Source of the DNA: Clostridia bacterium
GTDB taxonomy: Bacteria > Bacillota > DAOUPZ01
Length of the DNA stretch: 64,000 nucleotides
NCBI GenBank assembly: GCA_030625885.1
Contig: DAOUPZ010000016.1
Coordinates: 29,470-93,469 of the forward strand
Direction of reading: 5' to 3'
The translations under genes and the position numbers were made by a program. Shown piece after piece: positions 35,141 to 43,877 of the stretch (position 1 is its first letter; each line of letters opens with the position of its first letter). The notes beneath the pieces were generated by a model that had not been told where the DNA came from, did not search any database, and saw only the letters and a list, made by a program, of their open reading frames with translations.

Positions 35141-36196
35141 CTAATCTTCCAGCTCAACAGGCATTTTGCCATAAATGCGCACACCCTCCATCATTGCTTC
35201 CATATTTTCCAACGGCGTATTGATTTGCACAGAACATCCTGTACTCAAAGTAAAGCCCTTGGGGTTATCATACCCTTTTTGGATACATACCTTTGTTGCT
35301 TCCATCACTTCGTTAGGTGTACCGTCCATCAACACTTCTACTGGAGGAACGTTTCCGGAAATTGCGATTTGATTGCCCACACACTGCTTTGCTTCAGCCA
35401 AATCAACGATATTATCAAGACTAAGATTGCTAGCACCTGTATCCACCATATCGTCCCATATTCTTCTTGTTTGTCCACAGATATGAAGGGAAAAAGATTT
35501 TTTCGTATGACTCGTTTGCCATTTGGCAATTTTCCTTAAATAAGGCTTTACAAACGCCCTAAAATGACTAGGACTAATTACCGTAGAAGAAGCCATGGGC
35601 TCCCCAATACTGCAGGAAAAACCTCTTTTCCAGGCACATTGCATATAAAGCAATATATTATCTGTCATAAATGAAATTAATCGATGCGCAAACTGTTGAT
35701 TTCTATATAAATCTACTAAAAAATGATCCGGACCACGCATAAGTGCGGCAACTGTAAATGGACCGCTAATGCCTGAACCGATTTTTACCAAATGGCCAAT
35801 TCTTTCCTGTGTTCTTTCCATGGCCTCCAAATAAAGTGGTAGTCTCCCATCCTTTTCAGGATCGATGTATTGCAAATGGTCTAAATCCTGAATTGCTGCC
35901 AACAGGGGTTTTTCCATCTGAGGGCGATCATCTTTTAAATAAAGAAGGTTAATGCCCATTGCTTCCAATAAACCATTCTGATCCGGGCCAATCCCAACCC
36001 CATCATGTCCTAATACTTCAAAAGCTTTAATCTGACTTTCAGACATAAGTTTTGCTGAATGTAAATAATCAAAAACAGGAATTCCTAGAAAGCGACAGCT
36101 ATACTCAGAAAGCATGGGTTTACAAGGAATCCGGTCTACCGATTGGCCATGCCTTAAGGCATTTGCTCGCTCAATTGGCGTCATATCATCTTTCAT
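35141..36196 (-). CDS. Uroporphyrinogen decarboxylase-family corrinoid methyltransferase (paralogue 3)
   Basis: A 351-residue protein: MTPIERANALRHGQSVDRIP at the N terminus, SGISGPFTVAALMRGP near 140-155, HIC in SLHICGQTRR and a C-terminal cysteine in LSTGCSVQ, matching the zinc pattern of MtaA/CmuA-type methyltransferases. It is more distant from the other two paralogues than they are from each other, and lies 10 kb from the corrinoid protein. It starts 5 bases after the PsuG-like gene. A substrate-specific demethylase (MT1) role is plausible. Confidence 0.85.
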   Translation of the reverse strand: MKDDMTPIERANALRHGQSVDRIPCKPMLSEYSCRFLGIPVFDYLHSAKLMSESQIKAFEVLGHDGVGIGPDQNGLLEAMGINLLYLKDDRPQMEKPLLAAIQDLDHLQYIDPEKDGRLPLYLEAMERTQERIGHLVKIGSGISGPFTVAALMRGPDHFLVDLYRNQQFAHRLISFMTDNILLYMQCAWKRGFSCSIGEPMASSTVISPSHFRAFVKPYLRKIAKWQTSHTKKSFSLHICGQTRRIWDDMVDTGASNLSLDNIVDLAEAKQCVGNQIAISGNVPPVEVLMDGTPNEVMEATKVCIQKGYDNPKGFTLSTGCSVQINTPLENMEAMMEGVRIYGKMPVELED

Positions 36197-36201
36197 CTCA
36201 G

Positions 36202-37083
36202 TTAAACGCCTCCATCAGAAGAAATGCCATTAACAATCTTGAGAGCTAATTCTTGATTGGCAACAAGTGCCTTTAACTGAAAATTCGATGCTTTCCCTTG
36301 CGTCAACTCATCCAAAGCTTTGTTTACAGCAGGATGGTATTCTTGATGTGATTCACGTGCTTGAATCCCTCTATTCATAGCTTCAATAAGAACAGTATCA
36401 TCTTGAACACGTATATCCTCAGGCAAAGGATTAAGCAATAAACACCCTGTACCTTTAGGATATTTAATATCTTTTAACTCTTTTTGAGTTATTTTTTCTA
36501 ATAAAATTTTTGACCCTTCAAATAAAAAACCATTACAGAAAGGACATTCGTAACTTAAGACTGTTACAGACTGATTCATTAAATAATTAAGAGACTTATT
36601 TATATCTAGTGAATCTTTAGGAGAAGTTGCAATCAAAAAAATAGGTGTTTTTTCTAAAAATACCAAATCATCAGAAGTCATATCACCTTGAATTCCTCCC
36701 ATACCCGCTGTTACAACATGTTTTATACCCAAGTACTTGGCAATCTTCATAACTGCCGAGGCTGTAAGAAATCCACTGTACCCTTCATCTAATGTTTTTT
36801 CCAAATTTGATGCATTGACACGCAACCAGCTTTTATTCGACCGTACAGCAAGAAAATTCTCAATATGCCCTAGGCGTATCATTCCTTGTTCAACCCAAGG
36901 TAAATATAACTGTTTAGAAATGGGCCATATTTTTAATATTTCATCACTGTCTATAGACGGGAGGCCTTGACCTAGCAAAGCAGTTTCTACCAATATTGTT
37001 TTGTTAAAATCCTTTATCTGAGTCATATCACGATCTTGTCTTAGGTGAATATTCCATCTCTCATTAATTAGATTTTCTTTCAT
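36202..37083 (-). CDS. Divergent pseudouridine-5'-phosphate glycosidase (PsuG) family protein
   Basis: A 293-residue protein. PsuG cleaves the C-C glycosidic bond of pseudouridine 5'-phosphate, giving ribose 5-phosphate and uracil. Recognisable blocks are LVETALLGQGLPS with the conserved glutamate, VVTAGMGGIQGDMTSDDL, and SPKDSLDINKSLNYL with the lysine that forms the Schiff base in E. coli PsuG. Two usual residues seem changed: a KVS lysine block reads RVN, and the His of GGVHRG is Gln. AGAAGG lies 7 bases before the ATG at 37083. It appears to be the first gene of the island. The altered site suggests a substrate other than pseudouridine phosphate. Confidence 0.75.
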   Translation of the reverse strand: MKENLINERWNIHLRQDRDMTQIKDFNKTILVETALLGQGLPSIDSDEILKIWPISKQLYLPWVEQGMIRLGHIENFLAVRSNKSWLRVNASNLEKTLDEGYSGFLTASAVMKIAKYLGIKHVVTAGMGGIQGDMTSDDLVFLEKTPIFLIATSPKDSLDINKSLNYLMNQSVTVLSYECPFCNGFLFEGSKILLEKITQKELKDIKYPKGTGCLLLNPLPEDIRVQDDTVLIEAMNRGIQARESHQEYHPAVNKALDELTQGKASNFQLKALVANQELALKIVNGISSDGGV

Positions 37084-37371
37084 GTTACGACCTTCTCTCA
37101 GAATATAAAAGTTTATTGATTTACATAATAATTGCAAATAAAAATTATTGTGAAGTGATACAATTGAATGAACAATTATTAAAATTAAATACACAAACAA
37201 GTATAAATTACCTTTACTAATATGTACAATAGAAGGAAATTATGGTCAAATCATCATGTATTAGAAAATATAATACTCTCAAAGAGAATATTATGTTAAA
37301 ATATTGCATATAGTAATAGATTGCATAATATACTCTAAAAAAACCTTTCCATACTCGTCCCTTAAATACAT
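37084..37371 (-). promoter_or_regulatory. Probable promoter region of the methyltransferase/glycosidase island
   Basis: Non-coding and very AT-rich. Two copies of ATTGCATA (37303-37310, 37320-37327) are spaced 17 bases start to start. A near-palindrome AATACTCTC-AAA-GAGAATATT follows nearby. A weak minus-strand promoter is possible (TTGACC, 17 bases, TACATA), but I would not fix the start site. No riboswitch was recognised. Confidence 0.35.
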
Positions 37372-37392
37372 AAAAAAAGAGGCCTACGCCTC
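37372..37392 (-). terminator. Terminator of the diguanylate cyclase gene
   Basis: On the minus strand, GAGGC-GTAG-GCCTC is followed by seven T, five bases after the GGDEF gene stop codon. Confidence 0.85.
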
Positions 37393-37397
37393 ATATG

Positions 37398-38285
37398 CTA
37401 TCTTTTCATATGCCTTTCACGTTTATGCTGATACATCATTTGATCAGCCCACAAAATTAACTTTTCCATATCTTCTTTAGTATGCGCCATTGCATACCCC
37501 ATACTAAGACAAATATGATCATGAATATTAGCATGCTCTGCATTCCAGGTCTGACATGCCCTCTCAATACGTTTAATAATATTTTTTACCAACTCGTCAG
37601 TAGATTCAGTAATTAGAATAACAAATTCATCCCCACCATACCGAAATACAGTATCTGAACAACGTACATAATCCTGTAAAATCTTTGCAGCATTTCGAAT
37701 AATTTGATCGCCTTGTAAATGCCCAAACGTATCATTTATATACTTTAGATCATCAATATCTATCATAATTAACGCAACATATTCATCATTTTTACCTAGT
37801 TTATCTTTGAGTTCGTTAAAAACACGATTAAAACATTGTCTGTTGTTGAGTTGCGTCAGTCCATCCATACAGGCTTGCTGATAAAGATTTGTTTTAGCAT
37901 TTTCTTTATCTGTTACATCCTGCGAAAAAAATACAAAGCCTTTATACCTTTCATCATCTTCTAAAGCTGAACACTTTATTTCAATAAAACGTTCTTTCCA
38001 AGAAATAATATTACAATATGGATCCTGATGCCCTCTCAATAACCATTGGCATATTTCGGGTTTGATGTTTTGTAATTTTTTTCCGTTTATGTCCCATAGG
38101 TGTTTACCAGTAGCACTTTCGTTTTCAAACAGAAAATACTCTCCAAAAAATTTATTATGATATCTTATATAGCCTGTTTCGTCTATATATGCTATACCCC
38201 CATAAATTGAGTCAATAATCTTTCTTACCATTTCCGGTTGTATATTATTTAGACGATCTGCTGGGGTTTCCATCTTTATTCTCAT
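37398..38285 (-). CDS. PAS-GGDEF diguanylate cyclase
   Basis: A 295-residue protein with an N-terminal PAS sensor domain (about 15-125; IAYIDETGYIRYHNKFFGEYF, and FVFFSQDVTDKE) and a C-terminal GGDEF domain (about 130-290) with DGLTQLNNRQCFNRVF and intact RYGGDEFVIL. It should make cyclic di-GMP in the cytoplasm. No membrane span is seen. It stands between two terminators, so it is probably monocistronic. Signal sensed by the PAS domain is unknown. Confidence 0.92.
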   Translation of the reverse strand: MRIKMETPADRLNNIQPEMVRKIIDSIYGGIAYIDETGYIRYHNKFFGEYFLFENESATGKHLWDINGKKLQNIKPEICQWLLRGHQDPYCNIISWKERFIEIKCSALEDDERYKGFVFFSQDVTDKENAKTNLYQQACMDGLTQLNNRQCFNRVFNELKDKLGKNDEYVALIMIDIDDLKYINDTFGHLQGDQIIRNAAKILQDYVRCSDTVFRYGGDEFVILITESTDELVKNIIKRIERACQTWNAEHANIHDHICLSMGYAMAHTKEDMEKLILWADQMMYQHKRERHMKR

Positions 38286-38390
38286 TTTTTTCCCCCCCGT
38301 TATACCCTTCCTATTTTATTGTATTCAATAAGATATCATTTTGACATATGATATTAAAATTTTTACTATTATTTGTTATAACGGGCAACA

Positions 38391-38436
38391 AATGACTGAA
38401 AAAAGGAGCGGCTAGCCGCTCCTTTTTTCAGTCATT
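38391..38436. terminator. 46-base perfect palindrome acting as bidirectional terminator
   Basis: The arms from AATGACTGAAAAAAGG to GGAGCGG mirror exactly around a central CTAG, giving a stem of 21 bp with A6/T6 tracts inside. It begins at the ECF S-component stop codon and ends that transcript. Confidence 0.85.
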
Positions 38437-38974
38437 ATCTATTTGTAACATTTTTACGATAATTAATCAATGGATTTCCTACTAAAATGGTAACCACAAC
38501 TGCTATGATGATTTCTGGCACCCCGTGCATAGCCCCTACTGCCAAAGCAGCTTTTCCAGGCATATACCCACGCAAAACAGAAAGTCCTAAAAAACCAACC
38601 GTGTTGGTTAATGTCCCCACTATCCCTGCTGCAGCTAAGGCTAAAAAGCGTGTTGTTTTGCTTTCACGATTAATCAAACGAAAAGCACCCCAAGCAATTA
38701 ATCCAATGAATATCCTGGGCAACACTGCCACAATGGGATCTGCTGACATCGGACTACCAGGATTTAAGAAACTAAATAGACCAAATATTAATCCTACCAG
38801 CATACCTACTAAAGGACCTTCTAATATTCCCCCTAAAATGGCAGGAATATGCATTGTTGTCGCTCGACCTGCCAAACTGGGAACAGGAATCAATCCTACG
38901 CCACTCACAGCTAGAACAATGGCTATGGCCCCTAAAGCAGAAGAAATTACCAGCTTCCGAGTCGTTATTTTCAT
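38435..38974 (-). CDS. ECF transporter S component (vitamin-binding membrane subunit)
   Basis: A 179-residue very hydrophobic protein with about five or six membrane spans and the shape of ECF S components (GLIPVPSLAGRATTMHIPAILGGILEGP near 28-55). It would capture a vitamin or metal-related substrate and share the EcfA1-EcfA2-EcfT energy module encoded at 45132-47619. Substrate not identifiable from sequence. GGAGGTG lies 6 bases before the ATG at 38974. Its leader is structured. Confidence 0.83.
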   Translation of the reverse strand: MKITTRKLVISSALGAIAIVLAVSGVGLIPVPSLAGRATTMHIPAILGGILEGPLVGMLVGLIFGLFSFLNPGSPMSADPIVAVLPRIFIGLIAWGAFRLINRESKTTRFLALAAAGIVGTLTNTVGFLGLSVLRGYMPGKAALAVGAMHGVPEIIIAVVVTILVGNPLINYRKNVTNR

Positions 38975-39085
38975 TTTTTCACCTCCGTTCCAGTTCTTAT
39001 AGATACCGGACGAAATAATATGTATTGATTTCGTCAGGTCCAACTCTTTTTAAAGATATTGGCCTTTTGCAAATTATATCAATTA
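38975..39085 (-). promoter_or_regulatory. Structured 5' leader of the ECF S-component gene
   Basis: A perfect 8-bp stem GACGAAAT/ATTTCGTC (39009-39016, 39028-39035) is preceded on the minus strand by a possible CCAA...CTTT/AAAG...TTGG hairpin (about 39049-39075). S-component genes are often riboswitch-controlled. I cannot match this to TPP, THF, preQ1 or other classes by eye. Confidence 0.4.
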
Positions 39086-39097
39086 AAAACCTAAAAT

Positions 39098-40423
39098 TCA
39101 ATCCATATTTAATAGTATCTCTTTTAACTCACTATAGTTGTTTTTCTCAGGTTCTTTTTGTACAATTTCCAACAATTTTCCTAAAATTTCTCCTATACCA
39201 GGTCCTGGTGAAATTTGTAATATTTTACACACATCTGACCCTGATACAGCTAAATTTTTTATCGAATACAACGCCTCTCCTTTTAACACACTTCTTAATT
39301 GATCTTTCAATTGTATTAAATAGGTATTTGGCCAATCCGGATTCATAGCCATAATATCTGCTCGCCTTAATTCTATTAAATCCCATATTTGTTCCACCCC
39401 TACTTTACCAATCAACTTCCGTAATACGGCTGCACTATCAATTCCCGGACGGTAATAAAACATATGATTCTCAATTAATTTTGTAACCACATCAATCATC
39501 TGATTGCTATAATGTAAACGCTTTAATATATCTCGACCAATTTCAGTTCCTTTTACATGATGTTCAGGAAAAACATACCACCCTTCTTCTTGTAACACTG
39601 CGGTAGCCGGTTTCCCAATATCATGTAAAAGCGCTGCCAATCGCAAATGTAATTGTGGCTTAATGGCAACACATGCTTCAACTGTATGGGTAAAAACATC
39701 ATATCGATGATGACTACCCTGTTTCAAGCCAACCCCACTTAATAACTCGGGAATCATATATATTAAAAGTCCCATATCTCGTAATTCTATCAACGCTTTT
39801 AGGCATTGAGGAATAAGTAAAATAAGGGATAATTCTTCGCGTACTCGTTCTACTGATACTTCTAACAAACGAAAACCTTCCTGTTTAATCGCTTCACTTG
39901 TTTTATTCTCAATATCCAATTCTAATTGATTACTCAAACGTATGGCACGCAATAACCTTAATGGATCCTCAATAAAACGCATCGTAGGATCTTCAACACA
40001 TCGAAGTACTTTTTTATATAATAAATCATTCGCTCCGCCAAAGCAATCAACCATTTCCCCTTTATCAATGTCATATGCTATCGCATTAATGGTAAAATCT
40101 CGATGCTGCAAATCTAAATGTAATTTTTGTATAGGTGAAAGTTTGGCGTAATTTATAGTTTTAGAAAATTGATAAGCTAATGTTGATACTTCACATGCTT
40201 CTCCAGCTTCTATTACGGTAATCGTACCATGCTTTTGCCCTACTGGAATTACTTTGGTAAATAGTTGCGTGATTTGATGAGGAAAAGCGGTGGTAGTAAC
40301 ATCCCAATCATGTGGTTTTTTACCTAACAGAAAATCACGCACTGCGCCCCCAACAACATAAGCTAAAAATCCATGTGACTGTAACTTTTTAATAATATAA
40401 TCAACATGTGGTGGAATATACAT
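39098..40423 (-). CDS. cca: CCA tRNA nucleotidyltransferase with HD domain
   Basis: A 441-residue class II nucleotidyltransferase: YVVGGAVRDFLLGKKPHDWDVTT near 21-43 holds the metal-binding DWD aspartates. RDFTINAIAYD, RFIEDPLRLLRAIRL and the HD-domain motif AALLHDIGKP near 243-252 follow. It adds or repairs the 3' CCA of tRNAs; the HD domain may have phosphatase or phosphodiesterase activity. GGGGAA lies just before the ATG. It is divergent from the plus-strand orphan. Confidence 0.94.
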   Translation of the reverse strand: MYIPPHVDYIIKKLQSHGFLAYVVGGAVRDFLLGKKPHDWDVTTTAFPHQITQLFTKVIPVGQKHGTITVIEAGEACEVSTLAYQFSKTINYAKLSPIQKLHLDLQHRDFTINAIAYDIDKGEMVDCFGGANDLLYKKVLRCVEDPTMRFIEDPLRLLRAIRLSNQLELDIENKTSEAIKQEGFRLLEVSVERVREELSLILLIPQCLKALIELRDMGLLIYMIPELLSGVGLKQGSHHRYDVFTHTVEACVAIKPQLHLRLAALLHDIGKPATAVLQEEGWYVFPEHHVKGTEIGRDILKRLHYSNQMIDVVTKLIENHMFYYRPGIDSAAVLRKLIGKVGVEQIWDLIELRRADIMAMNPDWPNTYLIQLKDQLRSVLKGEALYSIKNLAVSGSDVCKILQISPGPGIGEILGKLLEIVQKEPEKNNYSELKEILLNMD

Positions 40424-40579
40424 AGTTCTTCCCCTACTCTTAACGTATTATTTTATTACTATTATATTCCACCTTCCCCCATGTTAATCCTGTTAAAAGT
40501 ATTTATTTACTAATTCTTAAGGAAACCAATATAGTGTTCAGGATTCCCCCGTTACGTTAAAAACAAATGAACCGGAGAT

Positions 40580-40626
40580 GTACATTAAAACTGTTGATAT
40601 TTGTCTAATATCCATGTAAAATGTAC
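40580..40626 (+). promoter_or_regulatory. Sigma-A-type promoter embedded in nested dyads
   Basis: TTGATA (40594-40599), 17 bases, then TAAAAT (40617-40622) reads toward the plus-strand orphan. Two inverted repeats share nearly one centre: GTACATT/AATGTAC (40580-40586, 40620-40626) and GATATT/AATATC (40596-40601, 40607-40612). This layout is typical of an operator covering a promoter. Confidence 0.65.
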
Positions 40627-40705
40627 TTGAATTCAGTAATGCAAAATATGTATCGTGATGTCAATTGAGAATATGAGAAAATGAGAATCCTGGAGGCGAC
40701 ATACG

Positions 40706-42805
40706 ATGTTTAAAATTTTCACACCACATGTAATCCATTCTGATATATCCTGGGAAACTTGCCAGGAATTTTTAGAAACCAATGGCGTATACTCTTATCA
40801 ATCATTAAAACAATCATCTCTTATATTAAACACTCATGCGTTGCAATGTTATGAGGAAGAAATCAGAGATTTTATGTACACAAGCGCTTTGAAAGAAGCT
40901 CAAAAATTTACATCGACAGTCATTTCTTCCCGCCCAATTTATCCAGAATCAGAAGATTTAACTGAACAACTTAATAAAAATGGCATTCGTTATTATTATT
41001 ATCCCGGAAAAAAGACAGAAGACGATAGACCTTATATTTGGTTTGAACACAAGGAGATTGTAAATTTTCCTCAAAAGTTAGATGCTAATAAATTAAGCAG
41101 TTATCGTTCTTTTCTTAAACGTCATGTTAGAAAGCATATGAAAGATTCATTAAATCATGAGGTTATTCTTTATCCAAATCCTTCTGAAACCGAAAATGGA
41201 AAAGACGAAAACTTAAAAATTCACTTGCGTGGGAATTACAATGTAGATGCGATGATTATCGGACGTATTCCACTTAATTTTATGAGCAATTATCTTTCAA
41301 CTGTCTATTATAGTCAATTTCTCCACAAGCTTGGTTCACTGATTGATCTTTCCACCTATGCCATTAACAATACCAATTGTCTATTTGCGGCTTACCATTT
41401 ATCACGTTATATAGGCTGGGAACATTTTGCGCAGTACATAACAACACACATCAAAACTTTCTTTAATATTAGAACTAAATTAAATCTAACTGAAAATGGA
41501 TCGATTACAAAAGAGATAAAAAATGAAATATGGCGTTTATCTTTTCAAGACTTAATCAATCCGTTTTTTCTACTCTTTGAGGAAAAATTCCATCCCATAT
41601 TCTATCGTAAAACCTTGAAAGCAGCTCTCAGAAATGGCCCGGACTATATTTATCAATTATCCCAACAAATTGAAGGAATTTACCATGACTATTCAAATCC
41701 AAGCGAAAGAGAAGAATATGTCATTCGCCTCGGTCAATCTGTTCGCAATAATATATCAATATTAGATCTAAAACACTTTACGACACAAATAAAAATCGAA
41801 AGAGAACAAGAATGGATCAACCAAAACAGCTTTGATACACCTGCCGCACAAGATTTTATGGCAAAAGTAAAGAAATATGTACTAGATACCGATTTTTCTC
41901 ATATTGCAGACCGCTACGGACTCAACACTTTAAAAGAATTTATTGCAGGTACTACATCAGACTTTTTCGAGCCACAAACCTTTCAGGTTAATTACTATCC
42001 TGATTTAGGTGAAACAATCCGAAATGCAGTTGGAAAACGTGGTAAAGGGGCACAGGTAAAAAACGCAGGTAAACTTTTTAGCCGCTTATCTAAATTAGGC
42101 CATGTTCCTGATTTTATTCATGGTCACATACCATGTTCAGTTGTATCAGAGATTGTAAAGCTTCTAAAAGAATACCGTATGGATATCCCAGATTCTTCTT
42201 TTAAGGCACAAGAGATCCATGCTAAGATTGAGAAGAAAGGTTGCCCAGAATTCTTAGTAGCTGGAAATGCCTCAGTATGCTGCATGCCATTAGGGCAAGA
42301 TAATGCCGTTAATTATGCACACGAACATGGATATGGTCTTCTTAATGTTTATTACCATGGGCGTATTATTGCTAATAGTGTACTATGGATTAACGAATAT
42401 AAGTATGGACGAACGCTAGTAATAGATAATATTGAAGTGGCACCCAATTACGTTTATCTAAATTCACATATCCAATCACTATATTATTCTTTAATTCCAG
42501 AATTATGTGAGCAACATAACTGTATTCTAGCAGCTCAAGGTGCAGCTTACAGCGATCTTGATTTACCCAATCTTTTTGTAATTGACGGTTATATTCGCTC
42601 TGTTGATGCACGTCTGCCTGAATGGGAACTTAACCCTATCGCTATAACCAATGCTGACACGTCTTATACGGATGCACATAGCACGTATCCGATCTGGTTT
42701 GCTTCCCCAATGACCTTCGAACGGATCCTACTGGATCTGAAAAAACAACTCAAGATTGGTACCAAAGATTCCTCAAATGTTATTAATGAAGCGGCAAATA
42801 TATAA
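40706..42805 (+). CDS. Unknown 699-residue protein, possible C-terminal GNAT-like domain
   Basis: The only confident plus-strand gene in the window. TGGAGG lies 9 bases before the ATG, and a promoter and terminator of its own flank it. I do not recognise residues 1-500: mostly charged, soluble and helical, with no signal peptide or membrane span. From about 510 to 640, the run MPLGQDNAVNYAHEHGYG, NVYYHGRIIANSVLWIN and LVIDNIEVAPNY suggests an acetyltransferase-like alpha/beta fold, but the usual Q/RxxGxG/A acetyl-CoA loop is not clear. AT content looks like its neighbours. Function unknown. Confidence 0.85.
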   Translation: MFKIFTPHVIHSDISWETCQEFLETNGVYSYQSLKQSSLILNTHALQCYEEEIRDFMYTSALKEAQKFTSTVISSRPIYPESEDLTEQLNKNGIRYYYYPGKKTEDDRPYIWFEHKEIVNFPQKLDANKLSSYRSFLKRHVRKHMKDSLNHEVILYPNPSETENGKDENLKIHLRGNYNVDAMIIGRIPLNFMSNYLSTVYYSQFLHKLGSLIDLSTYAINNTNCLFAAYHLSRYIGWEHFAQYITTHIKTFFNIRTKLNLTENGSITKEIKNEIWRLSFQDLINPFFLLFEEKFHPIFYRKTLKAALRNGPDYIYQLSQQIEGIYHDYSNPSEREEYVIRLGQSVRNNISILDLKHFTTQIKIEREQEWINQNSFDTPAAQDFMAKVKKYVLDTDFSHIADRYGLNTLKEFIAGTTSDFFEPQTFQVNYYPDLGETIRNAVGKRGKGAQVKNAGKLFSRLSKLGHVPDFIHGHIPCSVVSEIVKLLKEYRMDIPDSSFKAQEIHAKIEKKGCPEFLVAGNASVCCMPLGQDNAVNYAHEHGYGLLNVYYHGRIIANSVLWINEYKYGRTLVIDNIEVAPNYVYLNSHIQSLYYSLIPELCEQHNCILAAQGAAYSDLDLPNLFVIDGYIRSVDARLPEWELNPIAITNADTSYTDAHSTYPIWFASPMTFERILLDLKKQLKIGTKDSSNVINEAANI

Positions 42806-42830
42806 AAAAACAGCCTAGGCTGTTTTTTTT
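42804..42830 (+). terminator. Terminator of the plus-strand orphan
   Basis: AAAAAACAGCC-TA-GGCTGTTTTTTTT directly after the stop codon; a GC-rich palindromic core followed by eight T. Confidence 0.88.
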
Positions 42831-42831
42831 A

Positions 42832-42860
42832 GTTTACAGTTGACAGTTGAATACAGAAAA
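42832..42860. repeat. Short ACAGTTGACAGTTGA tandem motif
   Basis: TTTACAGTTGACAGTTGAATACAG holds two direct copies of ACAGTTGA-like units between the two converging terminators. Similar AGTTAGCAG motifs recur near truA. Confidence 0.4.
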
Positions 42861-42904
42861 TTAAATAGCGTACATAACCATGCCCCAGCACAAACTTTCA
42901 CAAT

Positions 42905-42938
42905 AAAAAAGCACTCACAAATTTGTAAGTGCTTTTTT
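42905..42938 (-). terminator. Terminator of the rplM-rpsI operon
   Basis: AAAAAAGCACTCACAAATTTGTAAGTGCTTTTTT forms a long stem with one mismatch and T6 on the minus strand, 13 bases after the rpsI stop. Confidence 0.88.
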
Positions 42939-42950
42939 GTAACCGCTCTA

Positions 42951-43343
42951 TTAACGTTTGGAGAATTGAGGCGCTTTCCGAGCTTTTTTCAAACCATATT
43001 TTCTTCTTTCTTTCATTCTAGGATCACGTGTCAAATAACCAGCCTTTTTCAAGGTTGGTCTCATTTCCCCGTCAACCTTTAATAACGCTCTAGCAATTCC
43101 ATGTCGAACAGCTCCAGCTTGACCTGTTAAACCTCCACCATGAACGTTAACCAAAACATCAAACTTTCCTAATGTTTCAGTTGCTTTAAGAGGTTGCTCA
43201 ACAATAATTTCTAACGTCTTTTTGCCAAAGTATTCTGGCATTTCTCTATTATTAATGATAAACGTTCCATCACCGGGAACTAAACGAACACGTGCTACTG
43301 ATTTTTTTCTTCTACCAGTTCCTTGGTATTGTACCTGTGCCAA
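42951..43343 (-). CDS. rpsI: 30S ribosomal protein S9
   Basis: 130 residues of full family length. [14 protein letters not shown] at the N terminus, [23 protein letters not shown] in the middle and the basic tail RKAPQFSKR, whose end reaches the ribosomal P site, identify S9. Follows rplM by 38 bases, the usual pair. Confidence 0.97.
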   Translation of the reverse strand: MAQVQYQGTGRRKKSVARVRLVPGDGTFIINNREMPEYFGKKTLEIIVEQPLKATETLGKFDVLVNVHGGGLTGQAGAVRHGIARALLKVDGEMRPTLKKAGYLTRDPRMKERRKYGLKKARKAPQFSKR

Positions 43344-43381
43344 TGTTTGCTCCTCCTTTCAATTATTAATTGATATATCAT

Positions 43382-43822
43382 CTACTTTTTATTTAAGATT
43401 TCAAGTATTTCAGGCTGTTGTGATTGATGTGGATGTATATCACCACGATATATCCGTAATTTCTTCACCATTTGACGGCCTAAACGATTATGAGGAAGCA
43501 TGCCCTTAACAGCAATAAAAACTGCTTTTTCAGGCCTTTCTGCCAAAAACTTTTTATAAGGTACTTCTTTCAAACCACCTGGATATAAGGAATGATGTCT
43601 GTACATTTTAGTGTTTAATTTATTTCCTGTTAAAGCTACTTTATCAGCATTGATAATAATAACATGATCACCTGTATCAACAAAAGGTGTATAAGTTGGT
43701 TTATGTTTTCCGCGTAATATCTTTGCGACTTCACTAGCTAATCTACCCAAAGGTTTATCTGCAGCATCAATTACATACCACTTGCGATCTACTTCTTGAG
43801 GTTTAGCAAAAGTTGTTTTCAT
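43382..43822 (-). CDS. rplM: 50S ribosomal protein L13
   Basis: 146 residues, standard length: [20 protein letters not shown] near 12-31, [20 protein letters not shown], and [19 protein letters not shown]. First gene of the L13-S9 operon, with a strong promoter and a hairpin leader upstream. GGAGGGG is about 6 bases before the ATG. Confidence 0.97.
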   Translation of the reverse strand: MKTTFAKPQEVDRKWYVIDAADKPLGRLASEVAKILRGKHKPTYTPFVDTGDHVIIINADKVALTGNKLNTKMYRHHSLYPGGLKEVPYKKFLAERPEKAVFIAVKGMLPHNRLGRQMVKKLRIYRGDIHPHQSQQPEILEILNKK

Positions 43823-43877
43823 GGATTTCCCCTCCTTACTTTATTCTTTTTATTGTCTTTGCTATATTTTCAACATC

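Noticed and set aside
38487..39002. 171-codon plus-strand frame
   Set aside because: Antisense to the ECF S-component gene, whose hydrophobic segments fit a real family; the antisense product is low-complexity Pro/Ala-rich.
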